From Paraclostridium tenue (GTDB lineage: Bacteria > Bacillota > Clostridia > Peptostreptococcales > Peptostreptococcaceae): 64,000 bases of DNA. Below are positions 27,849 through 36,272 of the stretch, piece after piece (the first letter of the stretch is position 1; each line of letters opens with the position of its first letter). Position numbers and translations under genes: made by a program. The notes beneath the pieces were generated by a model. It did not search any database. It was not told the origin of the DNA and saw only the letters and a list, made by a program, of their open reading frames with translations. The DNA lies in NCBI RefSeq assembly GCF_039521565.1, contig NZ_BAAACP010000012.1:1-64000 (forward strand). Reading direction: 5' to 3'.

Positions 27849-28076
27849 ATGATAAACAAAAAGAGACGTAAGAAAAAAAGAGTTTGTCAATTCTGTGCAG
27901 ATAAAAATGCTAAGATAGACTACAAAAACACTCAAAGATTACAAAAATACGTAACTGAAAGAGGTAAAATATTACCTAGAAGAATAGCTGGTACTTGTGC
28001 TAAGCATCAAAGAGAATTAACAGTTGCTATAAAGAGAGCTAGAAACTTAGCTTTATTACCATATACATTAGACTAA
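27849..28076 (+). CDS. rpsR: 30S ribosomal protein S18
   Basis: The 75-residue protein has the S18 core YKNTQRLQKYVTERGKILPRR and KHQRELTVAIKRARNLALLPY. It keeps the CQFCADK N-terminal cysteine pair typical of the zinc-binding (C+) form of S18. Ribosome binding site AAAGGAGGG; operon with rpsF and ssb. Confidence 0.96.
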   Translation: MINKKRRKKKRVCQFCADKNAKIDYKNTQRLQKYVTERGKILPRRIAGTCAKHQRELTVAIKRARNLALLPYTLD

Positions 28077-28081
28077 GAAAA

Positions 28082-28108
28082 GGACGAGCCTTAAGGCTCG
28101 TTTTTTTA
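28082..28108 (+). terminator. Terminator after rpsR
   Basis: Stem ACGAGCCT / AGGCTCGT followed by a run of seven T. Confidence 0.88.
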
Positions 28109-28167
28109 TTGGTTAAAACTACTATGATTTATGATATAATGTTTATATATTAAGGAGGGGGGAAATA

Positions 28168-28488
28168 GTGAGACTAGATAAAAATTCAGAGATAACAAAG
28201 AATATAAAGATAATTGAATGGATGAAAACCGAATTAATTATTAGCTTAGGAGATTTGTTTAACCTTTTATTTAAAGGAACAAGATCAGTAGATCAAATAT
28301 TACAAGATACTTTAGCTAATATAATTATGGTTACATACTTACTATCAAAAAGACTTGGGATTAGTTTTAAAGAAATAGATTATAAAATTAAGGAAAAGAT
28401 AAAAGAAGGAATAGAGGAAGACCATAGCGTGGAGAGATGGTATGGAGATTTATCTAATCTTAAAAATTACCTAGATAACAGGGAGTGA
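28168..28488 (+). CDS. MazG-like family protein
   Basis: A 106-residue all-helical protein starting at GTG 28168 (GGAGGGGGG ribosome binding site). The order KNIKIIEWMKTELIISLGDLFNLLF, then LANIIMVTYLLSKRLGISF, resembles the MazG-like nucleotide pyrophosphohydrolase-related proteins of C. difficile and relatives, but the classic metal-binding EExxE pairs are not complete, so it may lack catalytic activity. It is 7 bases ahead of the DUF2232 gene. Confidence 0.6.
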   Translation: MRLDKNSEITKNIKIIEWMKTELIISLGDLFNLLFKGTRSVDQILQDTLANIIMVTYLLSKRLGISFKEIDYKIKEKIKEGIEEDHSVERWYGDLSNLKNYLDNRE

Positions 28489-28495
28489 TATTAAA

Positions 28496-29455
28496 TTGAA
28501 TGATAAAACTAAATTAACTCAAGCGGCTATATTAACAGCTGTAGCTATAATTTTTTGTATTGCTACTGCATATATTCCGTTTTTAGGGTTACTTATGGTT
28601 GTTATTCCTGTTCCATATGCAATAATAGCAACAATGACAGGACATAAATATGCATTAATATCAGCTATAGCCTCTTTTTTCATATTAATATTAACCGTGA
28701 ATTTTGTATATGCTTTAAATTTAGTTTTAATGAGCATGTTACCGGGGATAGCAGTTGGATATATGATTAATAAAGATAGTAATATAGAGGATAGGAATAA
28801 AAACTTTAAACCTATATTCTTTGGGACGGTAGCTTTTTTAATATCTACAATTGTATTTTTTACAATATCTAAAGCTTTATTTAATATAGACTTAATAGAG
28901 CAATTTTCAAAGATGTTAAAAACAACTGTAGAAACTCAATTTGCTATTATGGAAAGTACTAATATTATACAAAAAGGTGATATAGCACCTAAAGATATAA
29001 TTAATGTTATGCAAAATACGATACCAACTATGTTATTTGCATGTAGCATAATTGCTTCGCTAATTACATATTATGTAGAAGCTTTTATTTTAAGAAGAAT
29101 AAAAAGATTGAATTATAAGTTACCAAAGTTTTCAGATTTTTATTTACCAGGAAATGCTATAATAACATCTTTATTATTATATTTGCTAACAATGTTTTTA
29201 TCGATGTTAAATATAGGCTTATATACAGATGCAATAATATTAAATTTACAATTAATATTTAGTATACTGTTTTTACTACAAGGTATATCTGTATCTATAT
29301 ATTTTATAAAAGAATGGAGAAAAAAATCACCAAGCAAAATAGGTTTTGCAATAATGGCTGTATTTTTATTATCAGGATCAATGATTTTAAGCTTTGTAGG
29401 AATGCTAGATAGTGCAATTGACTTTAGAAAGGTGAGAAACTACAAATCCACTTAG
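28496..29455 (+). CDS. DUF2232 (YybS-like) integral membrane protein
   Basis: The 319-residue protein has about eight hydrophobic segments and the YybS family start (TQAAILTAVAIIFCIATAYI). YybS lies directly upstream of gdpP and rplI in Bacillus too; function is unproven, with ECF-transporter S-component-like folds suggested for the family. Start is TTG 28496 after GGGAGTG. It is 10 bases before gdpP, so co-transcribed. Confidence 0.8.
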   Translation: MNDKTKLTQAAILTAVAIIFCIATAYIPFLGLLMVVIPVPYAIIATMTGHKYALISAIASFFILILTVNFVYALNLVLMSMLPGIAVGYMINKDSNIEDRNKNFKPIFFGTVAFLISTIVFFTISKALFNIDLIEQFSKMLKTTVETQFAIMESTNIIQKGDIAPKDIINVMQNTIPTMLFACSIIASLITYYVEAFILRRIKRLNYKLPKFSDFYLPGNAIITSLLLYLLTMFLSMLNIGLYTDAIILNLQLIFSILFLLQGISVSIYFIKEWRKKSPSKIGFAIMAVFLLSGSMILSFVGMLDSAIDFRKVRNYKST

Positions 29456-29465
29456 GAGGGTAGAA

Positions 29466-31466
29466 ATGTTTGATAAGTCGACCTTTAAATTTAATATGCC
29501 AGAGATAAATGTATATATAGTGGTAATTGGAATCCTTAGTCTTATACTAATGTATTACAACATATATATAGGATCTATTGTATTTATAGTTTTTATATAT
29601 ATTGTTTTTCATAATTGGAGAATAAGAGATATAAGAAGGAGAGAATGGAATAAATACATTCAAGATTTAGCTGTAGATATTGATGAAGTTACTAAAAAAG
29701 CTATACTAAATCTACCAATGCCTTTATGTATATTAGAATTTGATGGTAGTATTACATGGTATAACACTAGGTTCTATGAAATGACAGAAAAAGAAGATAC
29801 CTTAGGTATGAATATAGAAAATCTTGTTAAAAATATAGATTTAAGAAAAGTTTTAAATGAAAATAAAGAATTATATACAAATATAAAGTACAAAGATAGA
29901 GATTACACTATAGTATATAATGTGATAAAAAGTGATCAAGGTGAAAAAGCTAAGTATTTAATGATGCTTTATTGGATTGATAAAACAGAATATTTAGATT
30001 TAGAAAGTAAATATAACCAAGAAAAAAATGTAATAGCAACTATACAAGTAGATGGATATGATGAAGTTTTACAAAGTGCACCAGAAGAAAGAAGACCATT
30101 AATCAATGTAGAGATTGATAAAATCCTGGCTTCTTTAGAAGTAAGCTGTAATGGAGCTCTTGAAAAAACTTCAAAAGATAAATATTTCTTAGTATTAAGT
30201 AAAAATGAACTTGATAAATTAGAAGCTGATAAATTCTCTATTTTAGATAAAATAAGAGAAATAGACCAAGAAAATAACTTACCTGTAACTATAAGTATTG
30301 GTATAGGAATAGAAGGTAAGACAATTAATGAAAACTTCAAGTTAGCTCAAGGAGCATTGGATTTGGCTTTAGGTAGAGGTGGAGATCAAGCTGTAATAAA
30401 GACAAAAGATAAATCTATTTTCTACGGTGGTAAATCAAAAGCAGTAGAAAAGAAAACTAAAGTTAAATCAAGATTAATAGGTCATGCTCTTAGAGAGATT
30501 ATATTAGAAAGTAAAGAAATATATATAATGGGACATAAATATCCAGATATGGATGCTATGGGGGCAGCAGTAGGAATTTATGATATATGTAAATCATGCA
30601 ATAAAAATGCCAATATAGTATTAAATGCTTCTAATGATTCTATAGATGAATTTGTCAATAGAATTAAGAACTCTAACTATTATACTAATGTCTTTATATC
30701 TAAAGATGATGCTATAAAAAACTGTACTAAGGATACATTGGTAATTGTAGTTGATACACATAGACCAAACTTTACAGAATGTCCTGAATTATTAAAGATA
30801 TCTGAAAAGATAGTTGTAATAGATCATCACAGAAGAGGTGTTGAATTTATAAATGACACTGTTCTTTTATTCCATGAAACTTATGTATCATCAACTTGTG
30901 AGATGGTGACAGAATTAGTTCAGTATATGGAAGAGGATGTAAAAATAAATAAATTAACAGCTGAAGGATTACTAGCAGGAATAAGTTTAGATACAAAGAA
31001 CTTTGCATTTAAGACTGGAGTTAGGACGTTTGAAGCAGCATCATATCTAAAAAAAGCAGGAGCAGATACTATAGAAGTAAAAAAATTATTTAATTCAAAT
31101 CTTGAAGATTTTATAACTAAAGCTGAAATAATACAAAGTACTAAAGTTATAGACAATAAGATTTGTTTAGCTTACTGTAATGCTGATATAAATAATATAA
31201 ACATAGTTGTGGCACAAGCTGCTGATGAACTTTTAAGTATAAAAGATGTAGAAGCATCATTTGTTTTGGGTAAAACAAAAAGTGGTACTATTTTTATAAG
31301 TGCTAGGTCTTTAGGATCTATCAATGTACATGTTTTAATGGAAAAGCTAGGTGGCGGTGGCCATATTGATATAGCAGGAGCTCAACTTGAAAATGTGTCC
31401 TTAGAAGAAGGTTATAAGATGGTATCAGATATCATAAAACAGTATCTAGAGGAGGAAGAAGAGTAA
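29466..31466 (+). CDS. gdpP: Cyclic-di-AMP phosphodiesterase GdpP
   Basis: Membrane enzyme that degrades c-di-AMP. The 666-residue protein has two N-terminal spans (about residues 14-50), a degenerate PAS domain, a degenerate GGDEF domain (about 175-310) and the DHH-DHHA1 catalytic module (MGHKYPDMDAMGAA, VVIDHHRR, and GGGGHIDIAGAQ near residue 630). The stop overlaps the rplI start by one base (TAATG). Orthologue order yybS-gdpP-rplI-dnaB is conserved. Confidence 0.94.
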   Translation: MFDKSTFKFNMPEINVYIVVIGILSLILMYYNIYIGSIVFIVFIYIVFHNWRIRDIRRREWNKYIQDLAVDIDEVTKKAILNLPMPLCILEFDGSITWYNTRFYEMTEKEDTLGMNIENLVKNIDLRKVLNENKELYTNIKYKDRDYTIVYNVIKSDQGEKAKYLMMLYWIDKTEYLDLESKYNQEKNVIATIQVDGYDEVLQSAPEERRPLINVEIDKILASLEVSCNGALEKTSKDKYFLVLSKNELDKLEADKFSILDKIREIDQENNLPVTISIGIGIEGKTINENFKLAQGALDLALGRGGDQAVIKTKDKSIFYGGKSKAVEKKTKVKSRLIGHALREIILESKEIYIMGHKYPDMDAMGAAVGIYDICKSCNKNANIVLNASNDSIDEFVNRIKNSNYYTNVFISKDDAIKNCTKDTLVIVVDTHRPNFTECPELLKISEKIVVIDHHRRGVEFINDTVLLFHETYVSSTCEMVTELVQYMEEDVKINKLTAEGLLAGISLDTKNFAFKTGVRTFEAASYLKKAGADTIEVKKLFNSNLEDFITKAEIIQSTKVIDNKICLAYCNADINNINIVVAQAADELLSIKDVEASFVLGKTKSGTIFISARSLGSINVHVLMEKLGGGGHIDIAGAQLENVSLEEGYKMVSDIIKQYLEEEEE

Positions 31467-31915
31467 TGAAAGTTATATTATTAAAAGACATAAAAGGAAC
31501 AGGAAAAAAAGGAGATGTAAAAGAAGTTAGTGATGGATATGCTAGAAACTTTTTATTTCCTAAAAAATTAGCTGTTCAAGCAGGTAATACAGAGTTAAAA
31601 GAATTAAAAGAAAAACAAACATCTCAAAAAATAAAAGAACAAAAAGAATATGAAGCAGCAGTTGAATTAGGAAAGAAAATGGAAGAGATGAATGTAACTA
31701 TATACTCTAAAGCAGGAGATGCTGGAAGATTATTTGGTTCAATAACTTCTAAAGATATAGCTGCTCAAATAAAGAAAGAACATGGAATCGAAGTAGATAA
31801 AAGAAAAGTTATGTTAGATGAGCCTATAAGAACTTTAGGATCAAGATTTGTTGAAATAAAAATACATCAAAAAGTTGTTACTAAAATGAGAGTAGATGTA
31901 AAAGAAAAACAATAA
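31466..31915 (+). CDS. rplI: 50S ribosomal protein L9
   Basis: The 149-residue L9 has the N-terminal domain MKVILLKDIKGTGKKGDVKE with the signature GYARNFLFPKKLA, the long central helix and a C-terminal domain with LFGSITSKDIA. Its start overlaps the gdpP stop; dnaB follows 22 bases later. Confidence 0.96.
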   Translation: MKVILLKDIKGTGKKGDVKEVSDGYARNFLFPKKLAVQAGNTELKELKEKQTSQKIKEQKEYEAAVELGKKMEEMNVTIYSKAGDAGRLFGSITSKDIAAQIKKEHGIEVDKRKVMLDEPIRTLGSRFVEIKIHQKVVTKMRVDVKEKQ

Positions 31916-31937
31916 GAAGACACTAGAGGTGAGATAA

Positions 31938-33266
31938 ATGGAGGATATAGGTAGAATTCCTCCACATAGTGTGGAGTCTGAGCAGTCTATATTAGGGTCT
32001 ATACTATTAGATAAAGAGGCAATAATTACTGTTACAGAAACTATTCAGCCGGAAGATTTTTATAAAGAAGCACACAAGATAATCTATGAGTGCATGATGA
32101 AGTTAAATAATAAAAATGAACCTATAGACTTAATAACTCTTACAGAGGAATTAAGAAAACAAGGTCATTTAGAAGATGTAGGAGGAATAAGCTATATAAC
32201 TAGTTTATCAACAATAGTACCTACAACTTCAAATGTAAAATATTATTCAGATATAGTAAAAGAAAAATCAGTTTTAAGAAAACTAATAAAAGTATCTAAT
32301 GATATACTAAATTTAGGATATGATAGTTCTACAAAAGTAGAAGATATTTTAGAAAAAGCAGAAAAACAAATATTTGATATATCTCAAGAAAAATCTAGTG
32401 AAGATTTTCAGTCTATAAATTCAGTACTTATGGATACCTATGATATGATAGAAAGATTATATACTAATAAAGAAGAAATAACAGGTATAACAAGTGGATT
32501 TGAAGATCTAAACAAAAAGATTAATGGATTACAAAGAACAGACTTAATACTTATAGCAGCTCGTCCTGCCATGGGTAAGACTGCATTTTCACTAAATTTA
32601 GTTCAAAATGCAGCTCTTAAGGGCAATGCATCTGTAGCAGTATTTAGTTTAGAGATGTCAAAAGAACAATTAGTTCAACGTATGCTATCTGCACAATCTC
32701 ATGTAGAGTTAAAAAAGATAAAAAATGGTAATTTAGATGAAAATGATTGGCCTAGAATAATAGATGCTATGTCAGTTTTATCTAATGCTAACATATATAT
32801 AGATGATACTCCTGGTATAAAAATCAGTGAACTAAGATCAAAATGTAGAAAGCTAAAGATTGAAAAAGGTTTAGATTTAATACTTATAGATTACCTTCAA
32901 CTTATGGAGGGTGATAATAATAATGAAAGTAGACAACAAGAAATATCTAAAATCTCAAGATCTTTAAAGATAATAGCTAAAGAACTTAACTGTCCTGTAG
33001 TAGCATTATCACAATTATCACGTGCACCAGAACAAAGATCAGATCACAGGCCTATGTTATCCGACTTAAGAGAATCTGGAGCTATAGAGCAAGATGCTGA
33101 TATAGTAATGTTTTTATATAGAGATGAATATTATCATCCAGATTCAGAAAGAAAAAATATAGGTGAAGTTATTATAGCCAAAAACAGACATGGTGAAACT
33201 GGATCTGTTGAATTAGTATGGTTAGGTGAAATTCAAAAATTTGCAAACAAAGCTAGAGAAATGTAA
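31938..33266 (+). CDS. dnaB: Replicative DNA helicase DnaB
   Basis: Hexameric helicase of the replication fork (called DnaC in Bacillus). The 442 residues start with the N-terminal helical domain (PPHSVESEQSILGSILLD) and continue with the RecA-like core: Walker A ARPAMGKTAFSLN, LEMSKEQLVQRM, Walker B LILIDYLQLM and the SQLSRAPEQR loop. Its loader candidates (dnaI and a dnaD-like gene) are at 41.8-43.9 kb. A dense DnaA-box array lies directly downstream. Confidence 0.96.
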   Translation: MEDIGRIPPHSVESEQSILGSILLDKEAIITVTETIQPEDFYKEAHKIIYECMMKLNNKNEPIDLITLTEELRKQGHLEDVGGISYITSLSTIVPTTSNVKYYSDIVKEKSVLRKLIKVSNDILNLGYDSSTKVEDILEKAEKQIFDISQEKSSEDFQSINSVLMDTYDMIERLYTNKEEITGITSGFEDLNKKINGLQRTDLILIAARPAMGKTAFSLNLVQNAALKGNASVAVFSLEMSKEQLVQRMLSAQSHVELKKIKNGNLDENDWPRIIDAMSVLSNANIYIDDTPGIKISELRSKCRKLKIEKGLDLILIDYLQLMEGDNNNESRQQEISKISRSLKIIAKELNCPVVALSQLSRAPEQRSDHRPMLSDLRESGAIEQDADIVMFLYRDEYYHPDSERKNIGEVIIAKNRHGETGSVELVWLGEIQKFANKAREM

Positions 33267-33271
33267 TAAGA

Positions 33272-33395
33272 ATATCCACATGTTGATAATTTTATAAAAT
33301 ATATCACTTGTGGATATTTTTAAATTTATCAACAATTATACTTAGAAAAGGTTATCCACATTTTCCACAGTACAATTGTTGATAAATGTGGATAA
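33272..33395. promoter_or_regulatory. DnaA-box cluster downstream of dnaB
   Basis: Two perfect DnaA boxes (TTATCCACA 33352-33360; TGTGGATAA 33387-33395) and six near matches (33272-33280 ATATCCACA, 33281-33289 TGTTGATAA, 33309-33317 TGTGGATAT, 33326-33334 TTATCAACA, 33361-33369 TTTTCCACA, 33377-33385 TGTTGATAA) fall within 124 bases. Density equals or exceeds that at oriC 22 kb away. DnaA-box clusters outside oriC that titrate or regulate DnaA are known in Bacillus subtilis. Confidence 0.75.
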
Positions 33396-33424
33396 AAAAA
33401 GCAAGCGATTTAGCTTGCTTTCTT
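33396..33424 (+). terminator. Terminator after dnaB
   Basis: Stem AAAGCAAGC / GCTTGCTTT with a six-base loop followed by CTTATT. Confidence 0.75.
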
Positions 33425-33461
33425 ATTAATTAGTATAAATTATTTTAACGGGGGAGAAAAA

Positions 33462-33755
33462 ATGATAAATATAATATATATATATCCAAATACAGACTTT
33501 ATAAACGGTGAAATTAATATATGTAGAATTATTGATGAAAAAATTAAGGAAACTTTGGTTATCTATGGAATAAAAAATAATAAAAATTTAAAAATATACA
33601 TTACAAACACCATGACAGGAGATAATAAATTAATAAAGGAAATTGATAATTTAAATGAATTTAAAGAAAGTATATTGTCTAATGAAATTAAAATAAAAAG
33701 CCTAAAAGATTTAGTAGGAATAGAAAAATACATACTAAATAAAATAGGTCAATAA
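33462..33755 (+). CDS. Hypothetical 97-residue protein
   Basis: Not recognised. A small, probably cytosolic protein of alternating strands and helices (INIIYIYPNTDFINGEIN, then LKIYITNTMTGD) and a C-terminal helix. No cysteine motif, membrane span or signal peptide. It has a GGGGGAG ribosome binding site and stands alone between the DnaA-box cluster with its terminator and the purA promoter. Confidence 0.6.
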   Translation: MINIIYIYPNTDFINGEINICRIIDEKIKETLVIYGIKNNKNLKIYITNTMTGDNKLIKEIDNLNEFKESILSNEIKIKSLKDLVGIEKYILNKIGQ

Positions 33756-33763
33756 AAAAGGTT

Positions 33764-33811
33764 TTGAAAATAAAGCGAATGTTTGGTAAAATAAAAAAGT
33801 AAGTGTTCGAA
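33764..33811 (+). promoter_or_regulatory. purA promoter with possible PurR-like operator
   Basis: Promoter TTGAAA (33764-33769) and TAAAAT (33787-33792), 17-base spacing. A CGAATGTT element (33776-33783) lies between the boxes and an inverted GTGTTCG element (33803-33809) lies just after the likely start site. Paired inverted CGAAC-type boxes are the PurR operator pattern in Bacillus; the match here is partial. Confidence 0.45.
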
Positions 33812-33834
33812 TAAAAAAATAGAGGTGAGTTAAT

Positions 33835-35118
33835 ATGAAGACTGTTGCTATAGTAGGCTCTCAATGGGGAGACGAAGGTAAAGGTAAAGTTATAGACTAT
33901 TTAGCTACACAAGCTGATGTAGTAGTAAGAGGACAAGGTGGAAACAACGCAGGGCATACATTAGTTGTTGATGGAAAAAAATATGCACTACACCTAATAC
34001 CATCAGGGGTTTTAAATCCTGAAACTATAAACGTAATAGGTAACGGAATAGTATTTGATCCAAAAGGATTTTTAGAAGAGTTAGCTAAACTTAATGCAGA
34101 TAATATAAATACTAAAAATATAAAAATAAGTGATAGAGCACATGTTATATTCCCATATCACAAAGAATTAGATGCTTTAGCTGAAGAAGCTAGAGGAGAT
34201 AACAAAATAGGTACTACTAAAAAAGGTATAGGACCTTGTTATATGGATAAAACAGAGAGATCTGGAATAAGAATATGTGACTTAATGGATAAAGATATAT
34301 TTGCTAAGAAATTAAAAGCTCAAATAGAAGATAAAAATAAATTAGTTAAAAATGTATATGGAGCTGAAGGTTTTGACTTTGATGCTATATACAATGAGTA
34401 CTTAGGGTATGCAGAGCAAATAAGACCTTTCGTAGATGATACTTCAGTTATAGTATATGATGCTATAAAAGCTGGAAAGAAAGTATTATTTGAAGGAGCT
34501 CAAGGTACATTACTAGATTTAGATTTAGGTACGTACCCATATGTAACATCATCTCACCCAACATCAGGAGGATTCTCTATAGGAGCAGGTGTTGGACCTA
34601 ACATGATAAAAGATGTTGTAGGTATAGTTAAATCATATACAACTAGAGTTGGAGAAGGACCATTTGTTACAGAGTTAAATGATGAAACAGGTGATAGAAT
34701 AAGAACTCAAGGAAGAGAGTTTGGAACAACTACTGGTAGAGCTAGAAGATGTGGATGGTTTGACGCTGTAATAGTTAGATATGCTGCTAGAGTAAACGGA
34801 TTAACTAGTATATCTTTAATGTTATTAGACGTTTTAACTGGATTTGATACAGTTAAAATATGTACATCTTACAAAATGGGAGATAAAATATTAAAAGAAT
34901 TCCCAGCTTCATTAGAAGACTTAGCTAAGTGTGAGCCTATATATGAAGAATTAGAAGGATGGTCAGAAGATTTAACAGGTATGGAAACTTATGAAGAACT
35001 TCCTGAAAATGCTAAGAAATATATAGCTAAGATAGAAGAATTAGTTGGAGTTAGTGTTGATATGGTTTCTGTTGGACCAAACAGAGCTCAAACTATAATA
35101 AGAAAGAATATATTCTAA
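33835..35118 (+). CDS. purA: Adenylosuccinate synthetase
   Basis: Condenses IMP and aspartate with GTP, first committed step to AMP. The 427-residue protein opens with VAIVGSQWGDEGKGKVIDYL (P-loop-like and catalytic Asp), then QGGNNAGHT, GTTKKGIGPCYMDK, and the GTTTGRARRCGWFD loop near residue 302. Length is normal. It has its own promoter and terminator. Confidence 0.96.
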   Translation: MKTVAIVGSQWGDEGKGKVIDYLATQADVVVRGQGGNNAGHTLVVDGKKYALHLIPSGVLNPETINVIGNGIVFDPKGFLEELAKLNADNINTKNIKISDRAHVIFPYHKELDALAEEARGDNKIGTTKKGIGPCYMDKTERSGIRICDLMDKDIFAKKLKAQIEDKNKLVKNVYGAEGFDFDAIYNEYLGYAEQIRPFVDDTSVIVYDAIKAGKKVLFEGAQGTLLDLDLGTYPYVTSSHPTSGGFSIGAGVGPNMIKDVVGIVKSYTTRVGEGPFVTELNDETGDRIRTQGREFGTTTGRARRCGWFDAVIVRYAARVNGLTSISLMLLDVLTGFDTVKICTSYKMGDKILKEFPASLEDLAKCEPIYEELEGWSEDLTGMETYEELPENAKKYIAKIEELVGVSVDMVSVGPNRAQTIIRKNIF

Positions 35119-35127
35119 TTTAAAATA

Positions 35128-35164
35128 TAAAAAATAGTTAATGCTTAGCATTAACTATTTTTTT
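35128..35164 (+). terminator. Terminator after purA
   Basis: Stem AAAATAGTTAATGC / GCATTAACTATTTT with a TTA loop and T run. The rest of the gap to the tRNA promoter (35165-35389) is AT-rich and I see nothing else in it. Confidence 0.85.
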
Positions 35165-35389
35165 ATTAGTTTATGTATATAAAATTTTTAATATTTTTTT
35201 GAAATGTTACTTATATTATATATAAAAAAGTAATAGAAATTTCTAGGTTGAAAATAAAAATAAAATAAAAACTAATAATATTTTTTATTAATTTAACAAA
35301 AAATGCATAGAGAAAATGAGATTAAACCATTGAAAAATAGGGTATTTATATAATTTGGTTAAAAAAATAAAAAAAATTTTAAAAAAGTG

Positions 35390-35418
35390 TTGACGAAAGT
35401 TAATAAAGCTAATATAAT
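35390..35418 (+). promoter_or_regulatory. Promoter of the tRNA operon
   Basis: TTGACG (35390-35395) and TATAAT (35413-35418) with 17-base spacing, 54 bases ahead of the first tRNA. Confidence 0.8.
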
Positions 35419-35472
35419 AATATTTGTTGATACGGCGAACGAAAAAAGTCGAAACAACATCTCAGCAAAGAT

Positions 35473-35548
35473 GATCCATTAGCTCAGTCGGTAGAGCACC
35501 TGACTTTTAATCAGGGTGTCCCGCGTTCGAGTCGCGGATGGATCACCA
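35473..35548 (+). tRNA. tRNA-Lys (TTT)
   Basis: 76 nt including encoded CCA. Acceptor GATCCAT pairs with ATGGATC; the anticodon loop CTTTTAA gives TTT. Identical to the copy at 35895-35970. Confidence 0.97.
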
Positions 35549-35556
35549 TTTTTTAT

Positions 35557-35631
35557 GGCTCATTGGTCAAGCGGTCAAGACACCGCCCTTTCACGGCGGT
35601 AACAGGGGTTCGATTCCCCTATGAGTCACCA
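35557..35631 (+). tRNA. tRNA-Glu (TTC)
   Basis: 75 nt with CCA. Acceptor GGCTCAT pairs with ATGAGTC; anticodon loop CTTTCAC gives TTC. Differs from the second copy only at the compensating 4:69 pair. Confidence 0.97.
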
Positions 35632-35638
35632 ATAATGT

Positions 35639-35714
35639 GGGATTATAGCTCAGCTGGGAGAGCACCTGCCTTACAAGCAGGGGGTCACAGGTTCGAGCCC
35701 TGTTAATCCCACCA
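35639..35714 (+). tRNA. tRNA-Val (TAC)
   Basis: 76 nt with CCA. Acceptor GGGATTA pairs with TAATCCC; anticodon loop CTTACAA gives TAC. Identical to 36076-36151. Confidence 0.97.
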
Positions 35715-35721
35715 ATAATGC

Positions 35722-35798
35722 GGCCTGGTAGTTCAGCTGGTTAGAATGCCAGCCTGTCACGCTGGAGGTCGAGGGTTCGAGTCCCTTCCAGGTCGCCA
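35722..35798 (+). tRNA. tRNA-Asp (GTC)
   Basis: 77 nt with CCA. Acceptor GGCCTGG pairs with CCAGGTC; anticodon loop CTGTCAC gives GTC; discriminator G as expected for Asp. Confidence 0.97.
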
Positions 35799-35810
35799 AA
35801 TTTTATATAT

Positions 35811-35885
35811 GCTAGTGTGGCTCAACGGTAGAGCAGCTGACTTGTAATCAGCAGGTTGTAGGTTCGATTCCTATCACTAGCTCCA
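35811..35885 (+). tRNA. tRNA-Thr (TGT)
   Basis: 75 nt with CCA. Acceptor GCTAGTG pairs with CACTAGC; anticodon loop CTTGTAA gives TGT. Confidence 0.97.
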
Positions 35886-35894
35886 TAAAAAGAT

Positions 35895-35970
35895 GATCCA
35901 TTAGCTCAGTCGGTAGAGCACCTGACTTTTAATCAGGGTGTCCCGCGTTCGAGTCGCGGATGGATCACCA
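35895..35970 (+). tRNA. tRNA-Lys (TTT), second copy
   Basis: Identical over 76 nt to the copy at 35473-35548; begins a repeated Lys-Glu-Val block. Confidence 0.97.
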
Positions 35971-35994
35971 TTTTTTTATGTTAAAATTAAATAA

Positions 35995-36069
35995 GGCCCA
36001 TTGGTCAAGCGGTCAAGACACCGCCCTTTCACGGCGGTAACAGGGGTTCGATTCCCCTATGGGTCACCA
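35995..36069 (+). tRNA. tRNA-Glu (TTC), second copy
   Basis: Acceptor GGCCCAT pairs with ATGGGTC: compared with the first copy, T-A at pair 4:69 has become C-G, keeping the stem. Confidence 0.97.
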
Positions 36070-36075
36070 GCATTT

Positions 36076-36151
36076 GGGATTATAGCTCAGCTGGGAGAGC
36101 ACCTGCCTTACAAGCAGGGGGTCACAGGTTCGAGCCCTGTTAATCCCACCA
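36076..36151 (+). tRNA. tRNA-Val (TAC), second copy
   Basis: Identical to 35639-35714 and last in the cluster, just before a terminator. Confidence 0.97.
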
Positions 36152-36155
36152 GTAA

Positions 36156-36187
36156 AACTCTTAGATTTTATCTAAGAGTTTTTTTAT
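36156..36187 (+). terminator. Terminator of the tRNA operon
   Basis: Perfect 11-bp stem AACTCTTAGAT / ATCTAAGAGTT with a TTT loop followed by TTTTT. Confidence 0.9.
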
Positions 36188-36272
36188 TTGTTAGGAAATT
36201 TAGTTAACTTAAAATATTGGTAAAACTTGTGTATAATAAGGATATAAATATATATGGAAAATAGGGGAGAAT

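Noticed and set aside
36001..36207. 68-codon open frame running through the tRNA-Glu, tRNA-Val and terminator
   Set aside because: It lies wholly over tRNA genes and a terminator, has no ribosome binding site, and its sequence is simply translated tRNA.
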